Positions 48,316 to 56,273 of a DNA stretch of 64,000 nucleotides are shown piece after piece. The number at the start of each line of letters is the position of its first letter. The stretch's first letter is position 1. The stretch covers positions 248,001 to 312,000 of the forward strand of contig NZ_VJZZ01000006.1 of assembly GCF_009659535.1 (NCBI RefSeq). Direction: 5' to 3'. The notes below the pieces were generated by a model. It saw nothing but the letters and a program-made list of their open reading frames with translations, was not told where the DNA came from and made no database searches. The translations under genes were made by a program, and so were the position numbers. Source of the DNA: Aggregicoccus sp. 17bor-14 (GTDB lineage: Bacteria; Myxococcota; Myxococcia; Myxococcales; Myxococcaceae).

Positions 48316-48318
48316 GCC

Positions 48319-48882
48319 ATGGCGCGGGTGCTCTTGCGCGCGCCCGAGGCAGGTGACCGCGCGGAGCTGCTCCAGCTCGTGCGCGCGAGCAGGCAGCTGC
48401 ACCGCCCCTGGGTGTACCCGCCCGCGGATGCGAAGAGCTTCGCGGCGTGGCTCGAGCGAACGCAGCGCGACGACTACGTGTCGCGCCTTGCGTGCCGGCG
48501 CGAGGACGGCGCCATCGTCGGAGTCTTCAACCTCTCGCAGCTCTTCTACGGCGGCTTTTGCAACGCGTACCTCGGCTACTGGGCCGGCGCGCCGTACGCG
48601 GGGCAGGGGTACATGCGCGAGGGGCTCGAGTTGGTGCTCGCCCAGGCCTTCGGCCCGCTGCGCCTGCACCGCGTGGAGGCGAACGTGCAGCCGGGCAATG
48701 AGCGCTCGGTGGCGCTCCTGCGCGCAGGAGGCTTTCGCGAGGAGGGCTTCAGCCCGCGTTACCTGAAGATCGGCGGACGCTGGCGAGACCACCTGCGCTT
48801 CGCCATCACGCGCGAGGACTGGCGCAGTGAACGTGGCCTCAATCGAGGACGGGGCGCAGTGACTCCTCGACGAAGGCCATGA
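48319..48882 (+). CDS. RimJ/RimL-type N-acetyltransferase
   Basis: A 187-residue GNAT protein of the RimJ/RimL group, which acetylates protein N-termini or small amines. Typical phrases are NAYLGYWAGAPYAGQGYMREGLELVLAQAF and LHRVEANVQPGNERSVALLRAGGFREEG. The Arg-rich last residues overlap the end of the convergent LysR gene by 44 bp. Starts 3 bp after the preceding GNAT gene. Confidence 0.92.
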   Translation: MARVLLRAPEAGDRAELLQLVRASRQLHRPWVYPPADAKSFAAWLERTQRDDYVSRLACRREDGAIVGVFNLSQLFYGGFCNAYLGYWAGAPYAGQGYMREGLELVLAQAFGPLRLHRVEANVQPGNERSVALLRAGGFREEGFSPRYLKIGGRWRDHLRFAITREDWRSERGLNRGRGAVTPRRRP

Positions 48883-49738
48883 AGGCCTTCACCCGGTGCG
48901 GCAGGTTGCGCCGGTGCGGGTAGACGAGCGACACCGGCATGGGCTCGGCGACGAGCTGGGGCAGCACCTCCACGAGCGCGCCCGAGGAGACCGCGTCTCC
49001 CACCCCGTGCACGGGCGCCTGGATGAGGCCGAGGCCCGCGAGGCACATCGCCTGGTACGCATCCGTGTTGTTCACGGTGACCACGCCGCGCATGGGCACG
49101 GTGCGGTAGGTGTCGCCGTCGAGGTACTCGAAGCCCGCGGGCCGCGTGCCCAGCGTGGCCACGTAGTGCACGAGCAAGTGCTTCTCGAGGTCCTCCACCG
49201 CGCGCGGCACGCCGTACTTCTCCAGGTAGCGCGGGCTCGCGTAGTTGCCGATGCGCAGCGCACCCAGCGGCCGCGCCACGAGGCTCGAGTCCTCCAGCGT
49301 GCCGATGCGCAGCACGCAGTCGAAGCCCTCGCGCACCGGGTCCACGCGCCGGTCGGTGAGGCTCAGCTCCAGCTCCAGCTCGGGGTGCTGCTCCAGCCAC
49401 GCGGGCAGCCGCGGGATGATGGTCTTGAGCGCGAGCCTTCCCGGCATGTCCACGCGCAGCCGCCCGCGCAGGCGCTTGCCGCCGCCCTGGAACATGCCCT
49501 GCAGCTCGTCCACGTCCGCGAGCAGGTCCTTGCAGCGCTCGTAGAAGGCGCGCCCGTCCTGGGTGAGCTCCACGCGGCGCGTGGTGCGGTGCAGCAGCCG
49601 CGTGCCGAGCGAGCCCTCCAGCTGCTGCACGGCCGTGGAGATGCTCGCCTTGGGGAGGCTCAGCGCCTCCGCCGCCCGGGTGAAGCTGGCCAGCTCCGCC
49701 ACCCGGACGAAGATCTCCATCGACTCGATGAGGTTCAT
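48839..49738 (-). CDS. LysR-family transcriptional regulator
   Basis: A 299-residue LysR regulator. The N-terminal winged helix-turn-helix (1-65) shows FVRVAELASFTRAAEALSLPKASISTAVQQLE, and the C-terminal substrate-binding-like domain covers 90-295. The closest feel is the CrgA-like group (LLHRTTRRVELTQDGRAFYERC). It is transcribed away from the SDR gene, and the shared intergenic region holds two clear inverted repeats, so it very likely controls the SDR gene and itself. Confidence 0.95.
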   Translation of the reverse strand: MNLIESMEIFVRVAELASFTRAAEALSLPKASISTAVQQLEGSLGTRLLHRTTRRVELTQDGRAFYERCKDLLADVDELQGMFQGGGKRLRGRLRVDMPGRLALKTIIPRLPAWLEQHPELELELSLTDRRVDPVREGFDCVLRIGTLEDSSLVARPLGALRIGNYASPRYLEKYGVPRAVEDLEKHLLVHYVATLGTRPAGFEYLDGDTYRTVPMRGVVTVNNTDAYQAMCLAGLGLIQAPVHGVGDAVSSGALVEVLPQLVAEPMPVSLVYPHRRNLPHRVKAFMAFVEESLRPVLD

Positions 49739-49761
49739 GCGGGGCTCCTGGGGAGGGCGAT

Positions 49762-49780
49762 TGTTCAGATTTTATGAACA
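49762..49780. promoter_or_regulatory. LysR-type operator: TGTTCA-N7-TGAACA
   Basis: A perfect 6-bp inverted repeat with a seven-base AT-rich spacer (GATTTTA), 24 bp upstream of the LysR start. The T-N11-A core expected of LysR recognition sites is present. It is in the most AT-rich stretch of the divergent region. Confidence 0.7.
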
Positions 49781-49806
49781 GAGCAGCCAGAACGCTCCAG
49801 TTTATC

Positions 49807-49821
49807 GGTCGATGCTCGACC
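49807..49821. promoter_or_regulatory. Second inverted repeat: GGTCGA-TGC-TCGACC
   Basis: A perfect 6-bp inverted repeat with three-base spacer, 44 bp upstream of the SDR start, on the SDR side of the LysR operator. Could be a second regulator site or part of the SDR promoter control. Confidence 0.55.
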
Positions 49822-49865
49822 AATAGCCTTCTCCCATCCTCGCAGCACCCCGAATGGAGAACGCC

Positions 49866-50630
49866 ATGACCCCCACTGCTCCCATTGCCCTCATCACCGG
49901 CGGCAGCCGCGGCCTCGGCCGCAACGCCGCGCTGAAGCTCGCCGAGGCGGGCACGGACGTCCTGCTCACCTACCGCTCGCGCAAGGCGGAGGCGGACGCC
50001 GTGGTCGCGGAGATCCAAAAGCTCGGCCGTCGCGCCGTCGCGCTCCCGCTGGACGTGGGCAACGTCTCCCAGTTCCCCGCCTTCGTGCAGGCGGTGCGCA
50101 GCGCGCTGAAGGAGGTCTGGGGGCGCGAGCGCTTCGACTACCTCGTGAACAACGCGGGCATCGGCGCGCACACGCCCTACACCGATGTCACCGAGGCCCA
50201 GTTCGACGAGCTGATGAACGTGCACTTCAAGGGCCCCTTCTTTCTCACCCAGGCGCTCTTGCCGCTCATCCAGGACGGCGGGCGCATCCTCAACATCTCC
50301 ACGGGCCTCACGCGCTTCGCGATTCCCGGCGCCTCGGCCTACGCGGCGATGAAGGGCGCCATCGAGGTGCTCACGCGCTACCAGGCGAAGGAGCTGGGGG
50401 CGCGCGGCATCGCGGTGAACGTGCTCGCGCCGGGCGCCATCGAGACGGACTTCGGCGGCGGGCGCGTGCGCGACAACGCGCAGATGAACCAGTTCGTGGC
50501 CGCGAACACGGCGCTCGGGCGCGCAGGCGTCCCGGACGACATCGGCGGCGTCGTCGCCTCGCTGCTCTCGCCGGCCAACCGCTGGGTCAACGCGCAGCGC
50601 ATCGAGGCCTCCGGCGGCATGTTCCTCTGA
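49866..50630 (+). CDS. Short-chain dehydrogenase/reductase
   Basis: A 254-residue classical SDR. The NAD(P) motif is ALITGGSRGLGRN (8-20), the NNAG motif is intact (YLVNNAGIGAH), and the catalytic Y159 and K163 lie in SAYAAMKGAIE; the end phrase GAIETDFGGG and the C-terminal INxxGG-like AQRIEASGGMFL are normal. ATG 49866 is preferred over the in-frame ATG at 49854 because GGAG sits six bases before it. It is the probable target of the divergent LysR regulator. Substrate unknown. Confidence 0.93.
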   Translation: MTPTAPIALITGGSRGLGRNAALKLAEAGTDVLLTYRSRKAEADAVVAEIQKLGRRAVALPLDVGNVSQFPAFVQAVRSALKEVWGRERFDYLVNNAGIGAHTPYTDVTEAQFDELMNVHFKGPFFLTQALLPLIQDGGRILNISTGLTRFAIPGASAYAAMKGAIEVLTRYQAKELGARGIAVNVLAPGAIETDFGGGRVRDNAQMNQFVAANTALGRAGVPDDIGGVVASLLSPANRWVNAQRIEASGGMFL

Positions 50631-50678
50631 GCGCACAGGGGGCGCAGCCATGGCACGGGTTGCGCTCCTCCTCGTGAG

Positions 50679-51257
50679 CTACGTCGTGCCCTGACGCCAC
50701 TGCGCCTCGAGCAGCGCATACACCGCGAGGTCGAGGAAGCGTCCATCCGGGCCCACCTCCTTGTCGCGCAGCACGCCCTCGAGCCGGAAGCCCGCGCGCT
50801 CCACCAGGCGCACCGAGGCCGTGTTGCCCGGGTCCAGCTGCGCCTCCAGGCGATGCAGCCCCATCTCCTCGAAGCCGAAGCGCACGAGCAGCGGCATCAG
50901 CTCGCGCATGTAGCCGCGGCCCCAGGCGTCGGGCACCAGCGCATAGCCCACCTCGGCGCCGCGCGCGTCCTGACGCCAGTGGTGCAGCCCCACGTAGCCG
51001 AGCGCCCGGTCTGCCCCGCGCTCCGTCACGCTCCACAGCACGCACTCGCCGCGCCGGGCCTCCTCCATGTCGCTCGCGAGCTTCGCGCGCACCTGCGGCA
51101 CGCTCGAGACCGGCGCGCGCCCGCCGTGCTTCAGCGCCTCGGCGCTCGCGAAGATGTCCGCGAGCGCCTCGGCGTCCTCCAGCTGCGTCGCGCGCAGGCG
51201 CAGGCGCGCGCTGAGGCGCTCAGGGGCGGGGAGGATGACGCGGCGGGTAGGGCTCAC
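50679..51257 (-). CDS. RimJ/RimL-type GNAT acetyltransferase
   Basis: A 192-residue GNAT protein: RLRLRATQLEDAEALADIFAS, then AEVGYALVPDAWGRGYMREL (acetyl-CoA loop) and LHRLEAQLDPGNTASVRLVERAGFRLEG. The proposed GTG start at 51257 overlaps the stop of the amidohydrolase gene (GTGA), giving a coupled two-gene unit. It resembles the GNAT encoded at 48319 and may be a distant paralogue. Acceptor unknown. Confidence 0.9.
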   Translation of the reverse strand: MSPTRRVILPAPERLSARLRLRATQLEDAEALADIFASAEALKHGGRAPVSSVPQVRAKLASDMEEARRGECVLWSVTERGADRALGYVGLHHWRQDARGAEVGYALVPDAWGRGYMRELMPLLVRFGFEEMGLHRLEAQLDPGNTASVRLVERAGFRLEGVLRDKEVGPDGRFLDLAVYALLEAQWRQGTT

Positions 51258-52960
51258 GGCGCGCGGTACACCTCGCGGCCTGCCGTGGCGACGAGCCGCA
51301 CGCTCGCGCCCACGAGCTGCTGCGCGGGCGCATCCACCGGGTCCACCGAGAGCGCGACGAAGTCCGCATCCATCCCGGGCTCGAGCCGCCCGCGCTTGTC
51401 CTCCGCGAACGAGGCGTAGGCCGCGCCCGTGGTGAAGCCCGCGAGCGCCTCCTCTCCCGTGAGCCGCTGCTCGGGGAGCCAGCCGCCCTTGGGGTTGCCC
51501 TGCGCATCCTGCCGCGTGCGCGCGGCGTACAGGCCGGGGATGACGTCCGGGCGCTCCACGGGGAAGTCGCTGCCCAGCGCGAGCGGCGCACCGGCCGCCT
51601 TGAGGCGCTGCCACGCGTAGGCGCCGGCGAGCCGCGCGTGGCCCACGCGGTCCTCGGCCCAAGGCATGTCGCTCGTCGCGTGCGTGGGCTGCACGCTCGC
51701 GATGAAGCCGTCCCTCCCCAGCCGGTCGATGTCCTCGAGCCGCATGATCTGCGCGTGCTCCACGCGGTGGCGCAGGTTGCGGGTGTGGGTGTCGTCCGCG
51801 GCGCGGGTGAGCACGTCGAGCACGAGGGTGTTCGCGCGGTCGCCGATGGCGTGCGTGGCCACCTGGAAGCCGCGGGCCATGAAGGCGCGGGCGCGCTTGT
51901 CGTACTCCTCGGGGGAGATGACCAGCAGGCCGCGCTCGCCGGGCGCATCGCTGTAGGGCTCGTGCAGGGCGGCGCCGCGGCTGCCCAGCGCGCCGTCCAT
52001 CGTGAACTTCACCGCGCGCATCGTGAGCAGGTGCCCCTGCTGCGGGCCCAGCTGCAGGAAGGCGTCCTTGTCCTGCCCGCGCCCGTCCGCCATCACGTAC
52101 ACGCGCAAGGGGAGCTTGCCGGCCGCATCCAGCCGCTGCAGCACCCGGTAGTCCGCGAGGCTCATCCCCGCGTCGTGCACGCCGGTGAGGCCCGCCTCGG
52201 CGCAGTGCTGCAGGGCGGCGAGCATGCGCGCCTCGCGCTGCGCGTCGGTGGGCTCGGGAATCGCGCGGTAGACGAGGCCCATGGCGTTGTCCACGAGCAC
52301 GCCGGTGGGCTCGCCGTCCGGGCCGCGCAGGATGCGGCCACCCTCGGGGTCCTTCGTGTCGCGGGTGATGCCGGCGCGCCGCAGCGCCTCGCCGTTCACC
52401 CACAGCGCGTGCCCGTCGATGCGGCCCATGGCCACCGGCGTGTGCGGCAGGCGCGCGTCCAGCTCCGCGCGGCCGGGGAAGGCGCGCGTGGGCCAGTCGT
52501 TCTGGTCCCAGCCGCGGCCCACCCGCCACTCGCCCTGCGAGGCGCTCGCAGGCGCGTCGAAGATGCGCGCGAGCGCCTCCTCGAGCGAGGCCGTGCCCTC
52601 CAGCTGCACGCCCACCAGGCTCCCGCCCAGCGCGCTCAGGTGGCCGTGCGCGTCCGTGAGGCCGGGCACCAGCGTGGCCGGGCCCAGGTCCACCACGCGC
52701 GCGCCCTCGCCCGCGGCCTTCAGCACGTCTGCGCGCGAGCCCACCGCGAGCAGCTTCTCGCCGCGCACCGCGAGCGCCGCGGCGAGCGGGTGCGCGGGGT
52801 CCAGCGTGCGCACGCGCGCGGCGACGTACACCGTCACGGGGCCCGTGGCCTCGGCCGGGGCCGCGGCCGCAGCCTGAGGGGAGGGCGCTGCCGCATGGCG
52901 CGCACAGGCGCCGAGCGCGAGCAGCAGCGGCAGCAGGGTGAGGCGGACGGAGGGGCGCAT
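51254..52960 (-). CDS. Metal-dependent amidohydrolase (YtcJ-like), lipoprotein
   Basis: A 568-residue amidohydrolase-family protein with a lipoprotein signal (MRPSVRLTLLPLLLALGAC). Beta-sandwich ends surround a TIM-barrel with the metal motif DAHGHL (near residue 103), the GVHDAGMS segment, HAIGDRA and HRVEHAQIM strands, and the late GSDFPVE metal ligand. This is the YtcJ-like group (amidohydrolase family 3), mostly of unknown substrate, acting outside the cytoplasm here. It is coupled to the GNAT gene downstream. Confidence 0.93.
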   Translation of the reverse strand: MRPSVRLTLLPLLLALGACARHAAAPSPQAAAAAPAEATGPVTVYVAARVRTLDPAHPLAAALAVRGEKLLAVGSRADVLKAAGEGARVVDLGPATLVPGLTDAHGHLSALGGSLVGVQLEGTASLEEALARIFDAPASASQGEWRVGRGWDQNDWPTRAFPGRAELDARLPHTPVAMGRIDGHALWVNGEALRRAGITRDTKDPEGGRILRGPDGEPTGVLVDNAMGLVYRAIPEPTDAQREARMLAALQHCAEAGLTGVHDAGMSLADYRVLQRLDAAGKLPLRVYVMADGRGQDKDAFLQLGPQQGHLLTMRAVKFTMDGALGSRGAALHEPYSDAPGERGLLVISPEEYDKRARAFMARGFQVATHAIGDRANTLVLDVLTRAADDTHTRNLRHRVEHAQIMRLEDIDRLGRDGFIASVQPTHATSDMPWAEDRVGHARLAGAYAWQRLKAAGAPLALGSDFPVERPDVIPGLYAARTRQDAQGNPKGGWLPEQRLTGEEALAGFTTGAAYASFAEDKRGRLEPGMDADFVALSVDPVDAPAQQLVGASVRLVATAGREVYRAP

Positions 52961-53091
52961 TCAGGGGCTCCCGGACGTGAAGGGGAGGGGGACTCTCGCG
53001 CAGCCGCGCGGTGCAAGGGAACCCCGAAAGCAGCAGGGGGCGCGGCGCCTCGCGGCCCCGCGCCCCCTGGAACTTCGCTAATGCAGAGGAA

Positions 53092-53772
53092 CTAGCTGCG
53101 CTGCTTCGCGGCCTCGGCCTTCTGCTCCACCTTCTGCTGGTTCGCCTGCGGCACGTCGATGTGCAGCTGCACGCGGCGGTTCTTCGCGCGGCCCTCGGCG
53201 GTGGCGTTGTCCGCCACGGGCTGCAGCTCGCCGGCGCCGGCGGTCGCAATCTGCTCGCTCTTCACGCCGCGGCTCAGCAGCACCTGGGCCACCGCGTCCG
53301 CGCGCTTGAGCGAGAGCTGCTTGTTGTACTCGTCCGAGCCGGTGCTGTCGGTGTGGCCGGCGACCTGGATGCGGTCCTCCGGGTACTTCACGAGCACGTC
53401 CGCGAGCTCGTTCACGCTCTGCATCGCCTGCGGGCTGAGCGTGGCGCTGTTGGTCGCGAAGAGCAGGTCGCCCGGCATCTTCACCACGATGGCGCCGTCC
53501 TGGGTGCGCTCCACCGGGAGGTTGGCCTTCTCCAGCTCCTGGGCCTGCTTGTCCAGGTAGTTGCCCACTGCGCCGCCGGCGACCGCGCCCGCGGCCGCGC
53601 CGATCGCGGCGCCGCCCCAGCCCTTGCCGATCAGCGCACCGGCGCCCGCGCCCACGATGGCGCCCGCACCCGCGCCCACCGCGGTGCGCTTGCCCGGCGT
53701 CGCACAGCCGGCGCCCATCATCGAGAGAACCAGGGCCGAGGCCACCACCGACTTCGTCTTGAGAACCTTCAT
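53092..53772 (-). CDS. OmpA-family lipoprotein with glycine-zipper
   Basis: A 226-residue outer-membrane-type lipoprotein. The signal ends MMGAGC; residues 40-85 form a glycine zipper (AVGAGAGAIVGAGAGALIG and so on), and the C-terminal OmpA domain (about 105-210) has the peptidoglycan-binding pattern LLFATNSATLSPQA, VAGHTDSTGSDEYNKQLSLKRA and AEGRAKNRRV. It resembles E. coli YiaD and probably ties the outer membrane to the cell wall. GGAGG lies seven bases before ATG 53772. Confidence 0.95.
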   Translation of the reverse strand: MKVLKTKSVVASALVLSMMGAGCATPGKRTAVGAGAGAIVGAGAGALIGKGWGGAAIGAAAGAVAGGAVGNYLDKQAQELEKANLPVERTQDGAIVVKMPGDLLFATNSATLSPQAMQSVNELADVLVKYPEDRIQVAGHTDSTGSDEYNKQLSLKRADAVAQVLLSRGVKSEQIATAGAGELQPVADNATAEGRAKNRRVQLHIDVPQANQQKVEQKAEAAKQRS

Positions 53773-54125
53773 CGAACTTCCTCCAATGGGTTCAGGCGTC
53801 GTCACCTGAGTTGGTCGTGCCGCTTAGAAGCCCCGGAGCGGCGCCGCATTCAATGCGTCCGGATGCTTTCTCGAGCTCCCCTGCCTGCTGGCCGCCCCAC
53901 GGGGGACCGGGCCGGAGGGGAGCGCCGCTCCGAAGTTGCCGCAGCACGTTACCCGGCCCGGGGCGCGCTGGGGCCAGAACTCGTGCAGGGCAGGCGCCCG
54001 GGGGAGCCCCCGTCCGGCGTCCGACACCGCGCCTGGATGTCGGACGTCATCCGACATGGTGCGCACGAGGGGAGATGCCTCTGCTGCGGCGCGGCGGGGC
54101 GGTGTTAAAGCAGCCGGACACCGCC
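53773..54125. other. Divergent intergenic region between ompA-like and MoxR genes
   Basis: The 353 bp contain no convincing gene. Near the MoxR side is a cluster of TGTCGGA/TCCGACA half-sites (listed separately), followed by GTTAAAG just before the gene. The ompA-like ribosome site occupies the other end. Confidence 0.5.
54019..54057. promoter_or_regulatory. Cluster of TGTCGGA half-sites, possible operator
   Basis: GTCCGACA (54019-54026), ATGTCGGA (54037-54044) and TCCGACAT (54050-54057) form two overlapping inverted repeats: ATGTCGGA-N5-TCCGACAT is perfect, and GTCCGACA-N10-ATGTCGGAC pairs with the first copy. The cluster ends 68 bp upstream of the MoxR gene start, a plausible regulator position. 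Confidence 0.6.
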
Positions 54126-54968
54126 ATGAGCTCCCTTCCCGCCCGCTTCCGTGGAACCGACACCTACCTGAGCAGTGAGGGCCTGCAGGCGGCCGTCAAC
54201 TGCGCGCTCGTGCTGCAGCGGCCCCTGCTGGTGAAGGGGGAGCCGGGCACGGGCAAGACGCAGCTCGCGGAGGCCGTGGCCAGGAGCCTCGGCGCGCGGC
54301 TGCTCACCTGGCACGTGAAGAGCACCACGCGCGCGCAGGACGGCCTCTACGTCTACGACACCGTGCAGCGCCTCTACGACTCGCGCTTCGGCGACGGGGA
54401 CGTGCGCGACATCCGCCGCTACATCAAGTACGGCCCGCTCGGGGAGGCCTTCGCCTCGAAGGAGCGCGTGGTGCTGCTCATCGACGAGGTGGACAAGGCG
54501 GACCTCGAGTTCCCCAACGACCTGCTCCACGAGCTGGACCGGATGCGCTTCCGCATCACCGAGACGGACGAGGAGGTGGTGGCGCACGAGCGCCCGGTCG
54601 TCATCATCACCAGCAACAACGAGAAGGAGCTGCCGGACGCCTTCCTGCGCCGCTGCGTCTTCCACTTCATCGACTTCCCGGACGTGCACCTCATGCGCCG
54701 CATCGTGGGCGTGCACCACCCGGACCTGGACGAGGCGCTCGCGAAGCAGGCGCTGGAGGTCTTCTACGAGCTGCGCGGCTTCACCCGGCTGCGCAAGCGC
54801 CCCAGCACCAGCGAGCTCATCGACTGGATCGCCGTGCTGCGCGCGAGCGGCGTGAAGAGCCTGCAGCTGGAGGAGAACCTCCCCTTCCTGGGAGCGCTGC
54901 TCAAGAAGGAGCAGGACCTCATCGCTGTGGGCGAGGCCTTCCGCGGCGGCCGGCGCAACCGGGCCTGA
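54126..54968 (+). CDS. MoxR-type AAA+ ATPase
   Basis: A 280-residue AAA+ ATPase. Walker A is VKGEPGTGKTQLA, Walker B is VVLLIDEVDKAD, sensor 1 is VIITSNNEKELPDAFLRRC (with the arginine finger region). MoxR ATPases partner with a VWA-domain protein encoded next door to load metals or remodel complexes. The VWA gene follows after 16 bp. ATG 54126 begins shortly before the core; a longer upstream reading is low-complexity. Confidence 0.93.
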   Translation: MSSLPARFRGTDTYLSSEGLQAAVNCALVLQRPLLVKGEPGTGKTQLAEAVARSLGARLLTWHVKSTTRAQDGLYVYDTVQRLYDSRFGDGDVRDIRRYIKYGPLGEAFASKERVVLLIDEVDKADLEFPNDLLHELDRMRFRITETDEEVVAHERPVVIITSNNEKELPDAFLRRCVFHFIDFPDVHLMRRIVGVHHPDLDEALAKQALEVFYELRGFTRLRKRPSTSELIDWIAVLRASGVKSLQLEENLPFLGALLKKEQDLIAVGEAFRGGRRNRA

Positions 54969-54984
54969 GGGGGAGCGCGCACCC

Positions 54985-56181
54985 GTGTTCCTGCCCTTCC
55001 TCTACCGGCTGCGGACCGCGGGCGTGAGCGTGGGCGCCCAGGAGGCGCTCGCGCTCGCCGGCGCGCTGCAGGCGGGCCTGCACGACAGCAGCCTCGAGGG
55101 CTTCTACCACGTGGCGCGCGCGCTCCTCGTGCACTCGGAGGCCCAGCTGGACCTCTTCGACGCGGCCTTCCTCGCCCACTTCCAGGGCGCCGAGGGCGCG
55201 GGCCTGCAGCTCACCCGCGAGCTGCTCGACTGGCTGAAGGAGGCCAAGGCGCGGCGCGACCTGAGCGAGGAGGAGCGCGCGCTGCTCGAGCACCTCGACG
55301 CGGAGACGCTGGAGCGGATGTTTGAGGAGCGCTTGCGCGAGCAGACCGAGCGCCACGACGGTGGCACGCGGTGGATCGGCACCGGCGGCGCGAGCCCCTT
55401 CGGCCACGGCGGCCACGCGCGCGAGGGCTTCCGGGTGGGCGGGGAGAAGGGCGAGCACCGGAGCGCGCTGCGGCAGGCCGGGGAGCGGCGCTACGCCGCG
55501 TACCGCGACGACCTGGTGCTGGACACGCGCCAGCTCGCGGTGGCGCTGCGCAAGCTGCGCGCGTTTGCCCGCGAGGGCCAGCCGGACGAGCTGGACGTGG
55601 AGGGGAGCATCGCGGCCACCGCGAAGAACGCGGGCGAGCTGGAGGTGGTGACGCGCCCGCCGCGCCGGCCCAACACGCGCGTGGTGCTCCTGATGGACGT
55701 GGGCGGCAGCATGGACCCCTACGCGAGCCTGGTGGGGCGGCTGTTCAGCGTGGCCAAGGCGGCGACCCACTTCAAGGAGCTGCGCACCTACTACTTCCAC
55801 AACTGCGTGTACGGCCGGCTCTACGAGACGCCGCACCTCACCGGCGGCACCACCGTGCCGCAGTTGATCGCGGACGTGGGGCGCCACCACAAGCTCATCC
55901 TCGTGGGGGACGCGCTGATGGCGCCCTACGAGCTGTACATGACCACCACCGCGCAGGGGCACTACGACCGCAGCGAGGGGCTCGAGGGCGTGGGCTGGCT
56001 CGGGCAGCTCGCGGGCCACTTCGAGCGCAGCGCGTGGCTCAACCCGGAGCCCCCGCGCGGCTGGCACCACCCGACCATCCAGGCCGTCCGCCAGGTCTTC
56101 TCCATGTTCCCGCTCACCGCGGAGGGCCTCGGCGAGGCGGTCTCCCACCTCACGCGAGGCCGCACGGTCAAGCAGAGATAA
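54985..56181 (+). CDS. VWA-domain protein, CoxE-like partner of MoxR
   Basis: A 398-residue protein with a GTG start. The N-terminal helical part (1-225) resembles CoxE-like proteins, and the von Willebrand A domain carries the MIDAS motif D238-x-G-x-S in LLMDVGGSMDPYASL with LILVGDALMAPYELY further on. It would bind a divalent metal and work with the MoxR ATPase encoded immediately upstream; no target is known in this locus. C-terminal GRTVKQR. Confidence 0.92.
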   Translation: MFLPFLYRLRTAGVSVGAQEALALAGALQAGLHDSSLEGFYHVARALLVHSEAQLDLFDAAFLAHFQGAEGAGLQLTRELLDWLKEAKARRDLSEEERALLEHLDAETLERMFEERLREQTERHDGGTRWIGTGGASPFGHGGHAREGFRVGGEKGEHRSALRQAGERRYAAYRDDLVLDTRQLAVALRKLRAFAREGQPDELDVEGSIAATAKNAGELEVVTRPPRRPNTRVVLLMDVGGSMDPYASLVGRLFSVAKAATHFKELRTYYFHNCVYGRLYETPHLTGGTTVPQLIADVGRHHKLILVGDALMAPYELYMTTTAQGHYDRSEGLEGVGWLGQLAGHFERSAWLNPEPPRGWHHPTIQAVRQVFSMFPLTAEGLGEAVSHLTRGRTVKQR

Positions 56182-56205
56182 CTGCAACCCGATTGCGTCA
56201 ACGTC

Positions 56206-56226
56206 CCCTCTCCCCCTGGAAGAGGG
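56206..56226. repeat. Degenerate CCCTCTCC-type hairpin repeat
   Basis: CCCTCTCCCCCTGGAAGAGGG lies 24 bp after the VWA stop. Its outer six bases on each side (CCCTCT / AGAGGG) pair. It looks like a decayed relative of the longer element at 61421-61468. Confidence 0.5.
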
Positions 56227-56273
56227 CAAGTAACCCCTTGCCCAGTGGCCCTTGCCGTGCAACCTCTGGCGCC

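Noticed and set aside
54126-56181. MoxR/VWA pair as magnesium or cobalt chelatase subunits
   Set aside because: The VWA protein is CoxE-like, no chelatase large subunit is present, and no tetrapyrrole genes are near.
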